Below the pieces are notes generated by a model. That model was not told the origin of the DNA, searched no databases, and worked only from the letters and a program-made list of their open reading frames with translations. A stretch of DNA of 61,430 nucleotides from Paenimyroides tangerinum (GTDB taxonomy: Bacteria > Bacteroidota > Bacteroidia > Flavobacteriales > Flavobacteriaceae), in the NCBI RefSeq assembly GCF_003865405.1, contig NZ_RQVQ01000021.1, positions 1 to 61,430 on the forward strand. Reading direction: 5' to 3'. How positions within the stretch are numbered: position 1 is the first letter of the stretch; every line of letters begins with the position of its first letter. A program made the position numbers and the translations under genes. Shown piece by piece: positions 61,139 through 61,430 of the stretch.

Positions 61139-61430
61139 TTATCTTTTTAATGTAAAGTGACCTATAGCTTCTTTTTGTAATCCTGTGTTTGGTTCAATAT
61201 ATTCAGCTTTGAACCAGTAGTCAGTTGATGGTAATTGACTGTTGTTAAAAGTTCCATCCCATCCTTCTCCTGCTGGACTTAACTGCTTCAATAATTTTCC
61301 TTGTCTGTCAAAGATATAAATTTTTGCTTCAGGTTGTTCTTTTAATGCAAAAATATTCCAAGTATCGTTATATCCATCATTATTTGGTGTAAAGAACTTA
61401 GGATAATTCAACACATTGATTACTTTTGAA
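61139..61430 (-). CDS. C-terminal part of a secreted protein with a type B sorting domain, cut by the window edge
   Basis: The last 96 codons of a gene that starts to the right of the window. NYPKFFTPNNDGYNDTWNIF, then IYIFDRQGKLLKQLSP, EGWDGTFNNSQLPSTDYWF and a terminal IGHFTLKR are the hallmarks of the gliding-motility-associated C-terminal domain (type B) used by the type IX secretion system. The frame remains open to the edge, so no start is given. It is probably a large surface protein or adhesin in an operon with the PorP/SprF gene 3 bases downstream. Confidence 0.93.
   Translation of the reverse strand, partial: SKVINVLNYPKFFTPNNDGYNDTWNIFALKEQPEAKIYIFDRQGKLLKQLSPAGEGWDGTFNNSQLPSTDYWFKAEYIEPNTGLQKEAIGHFTLKR

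Noticed and set aside
1..61430. rRNA and tRNA genes inside the window
   Set aside because: No rRNA sequence and no cloverleaf with a GTTCRA arm was noticed. The search was by eye, so a single tRNA could have been missed, but all gaps are short and appear accounted for.

Overview
The window is an AT-rich chromosomal segment from a member of the Flavobacteriaceae (Bacteroidota), probably Flavobacterium or a close relative. The evidence is gene content and order. It carries gliding and type IX secretion genes (gldA, porT, a PorG/DUF6089 protein, a PorP/SprF protein and a type B sorting domain). It has flavobacterial gene blocks such as rsgA-dtd-mazG-aroA-queA, ubiE-porT, and nadK-porG-uppS-bamA-ompH-ompH-murI. 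Its promoters follow the Bacteroidota pattern TTTG/TTG, about 20 bp, TAnnTTTG, and most genes lack a clear Shine-Dalgarno sequence. I saw no rRNA, tRNA, CRISPR array, insertion sequence or prophage inside the window.

Layout. Positions 1-781 hold no gene. Three tandem promoter-like sequences (7-248) point left out of the window, as expected upstream of an rRNA or other stable-RNA operon, followed by intergenic repeats. From 782 to 9077 lie a SIMPL-domain protein and a leftward block: queA, a lipoprotein beta-carbonic anhydrase, a small lipoprotein, aroA, mazG, four overlapping small membrane genes (one broken by a stop), dtd, rsgA, and DAHP synthase/chorismate mutase. gldA (9252-10154) reads right. 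From 10207 to 17281 everything reads left: a seven-gene run from a bifunctional nuclease gene through thyA, folA, an unknown secreted protein, a deoxynucleoside kinase, a PagL-like deacylase and a GIN-domain lipoprotein, preceded by etfB-etfA.

From 17597 to 30259 are pdhB, a DUF5686 protein, ppa, ubiE-porT, a TrmH-type methyltransferase (leftward), the TamA-like lipoprotein TamL, fructose-bisphosphate aldolase and accD. A MacB-like permease (leftward) and purH follow. The cell-shape operon mreB-mreC-mreD-PBP2-rodA ends with a secreted coiled-coil protein. From 39602 to 51082 the genes read left: a BlaR1-like metallopeptidase fused to a TonB C-terminal domain, its BlaI-like repressor, a secreted paralogue of the TonB-containing tail, clpX, clpP, tig, a YvlD-like membrane protein, a GDSL lipoprotein with a FadL-type porin, and an esterase with pdxJ. 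The right end carries CBS protein-nadK, then porG-uppS-bamA-ompH-ompH for envelope building, murI, a gamma-carbonic anhydrase, and PorP/SprF with the C-terminus of its probable secreted partner, cut by the window edge.

No complete new defence or mobile system is visible. The points most worth a second look are: the leftward promoter array at the left edge; the four-gene overlapping small-membrane-protein cluster; the metallopeptidase-TonB fusion with a duplicated module shared by a neighbouring secreted protein, next to a two-dyad operator; and promoters nested inside terminator hairpins (etfA/bifunctional nuclease and YvlD/tig, with related arrangements before the DUF5686 gene, murI and clpP).
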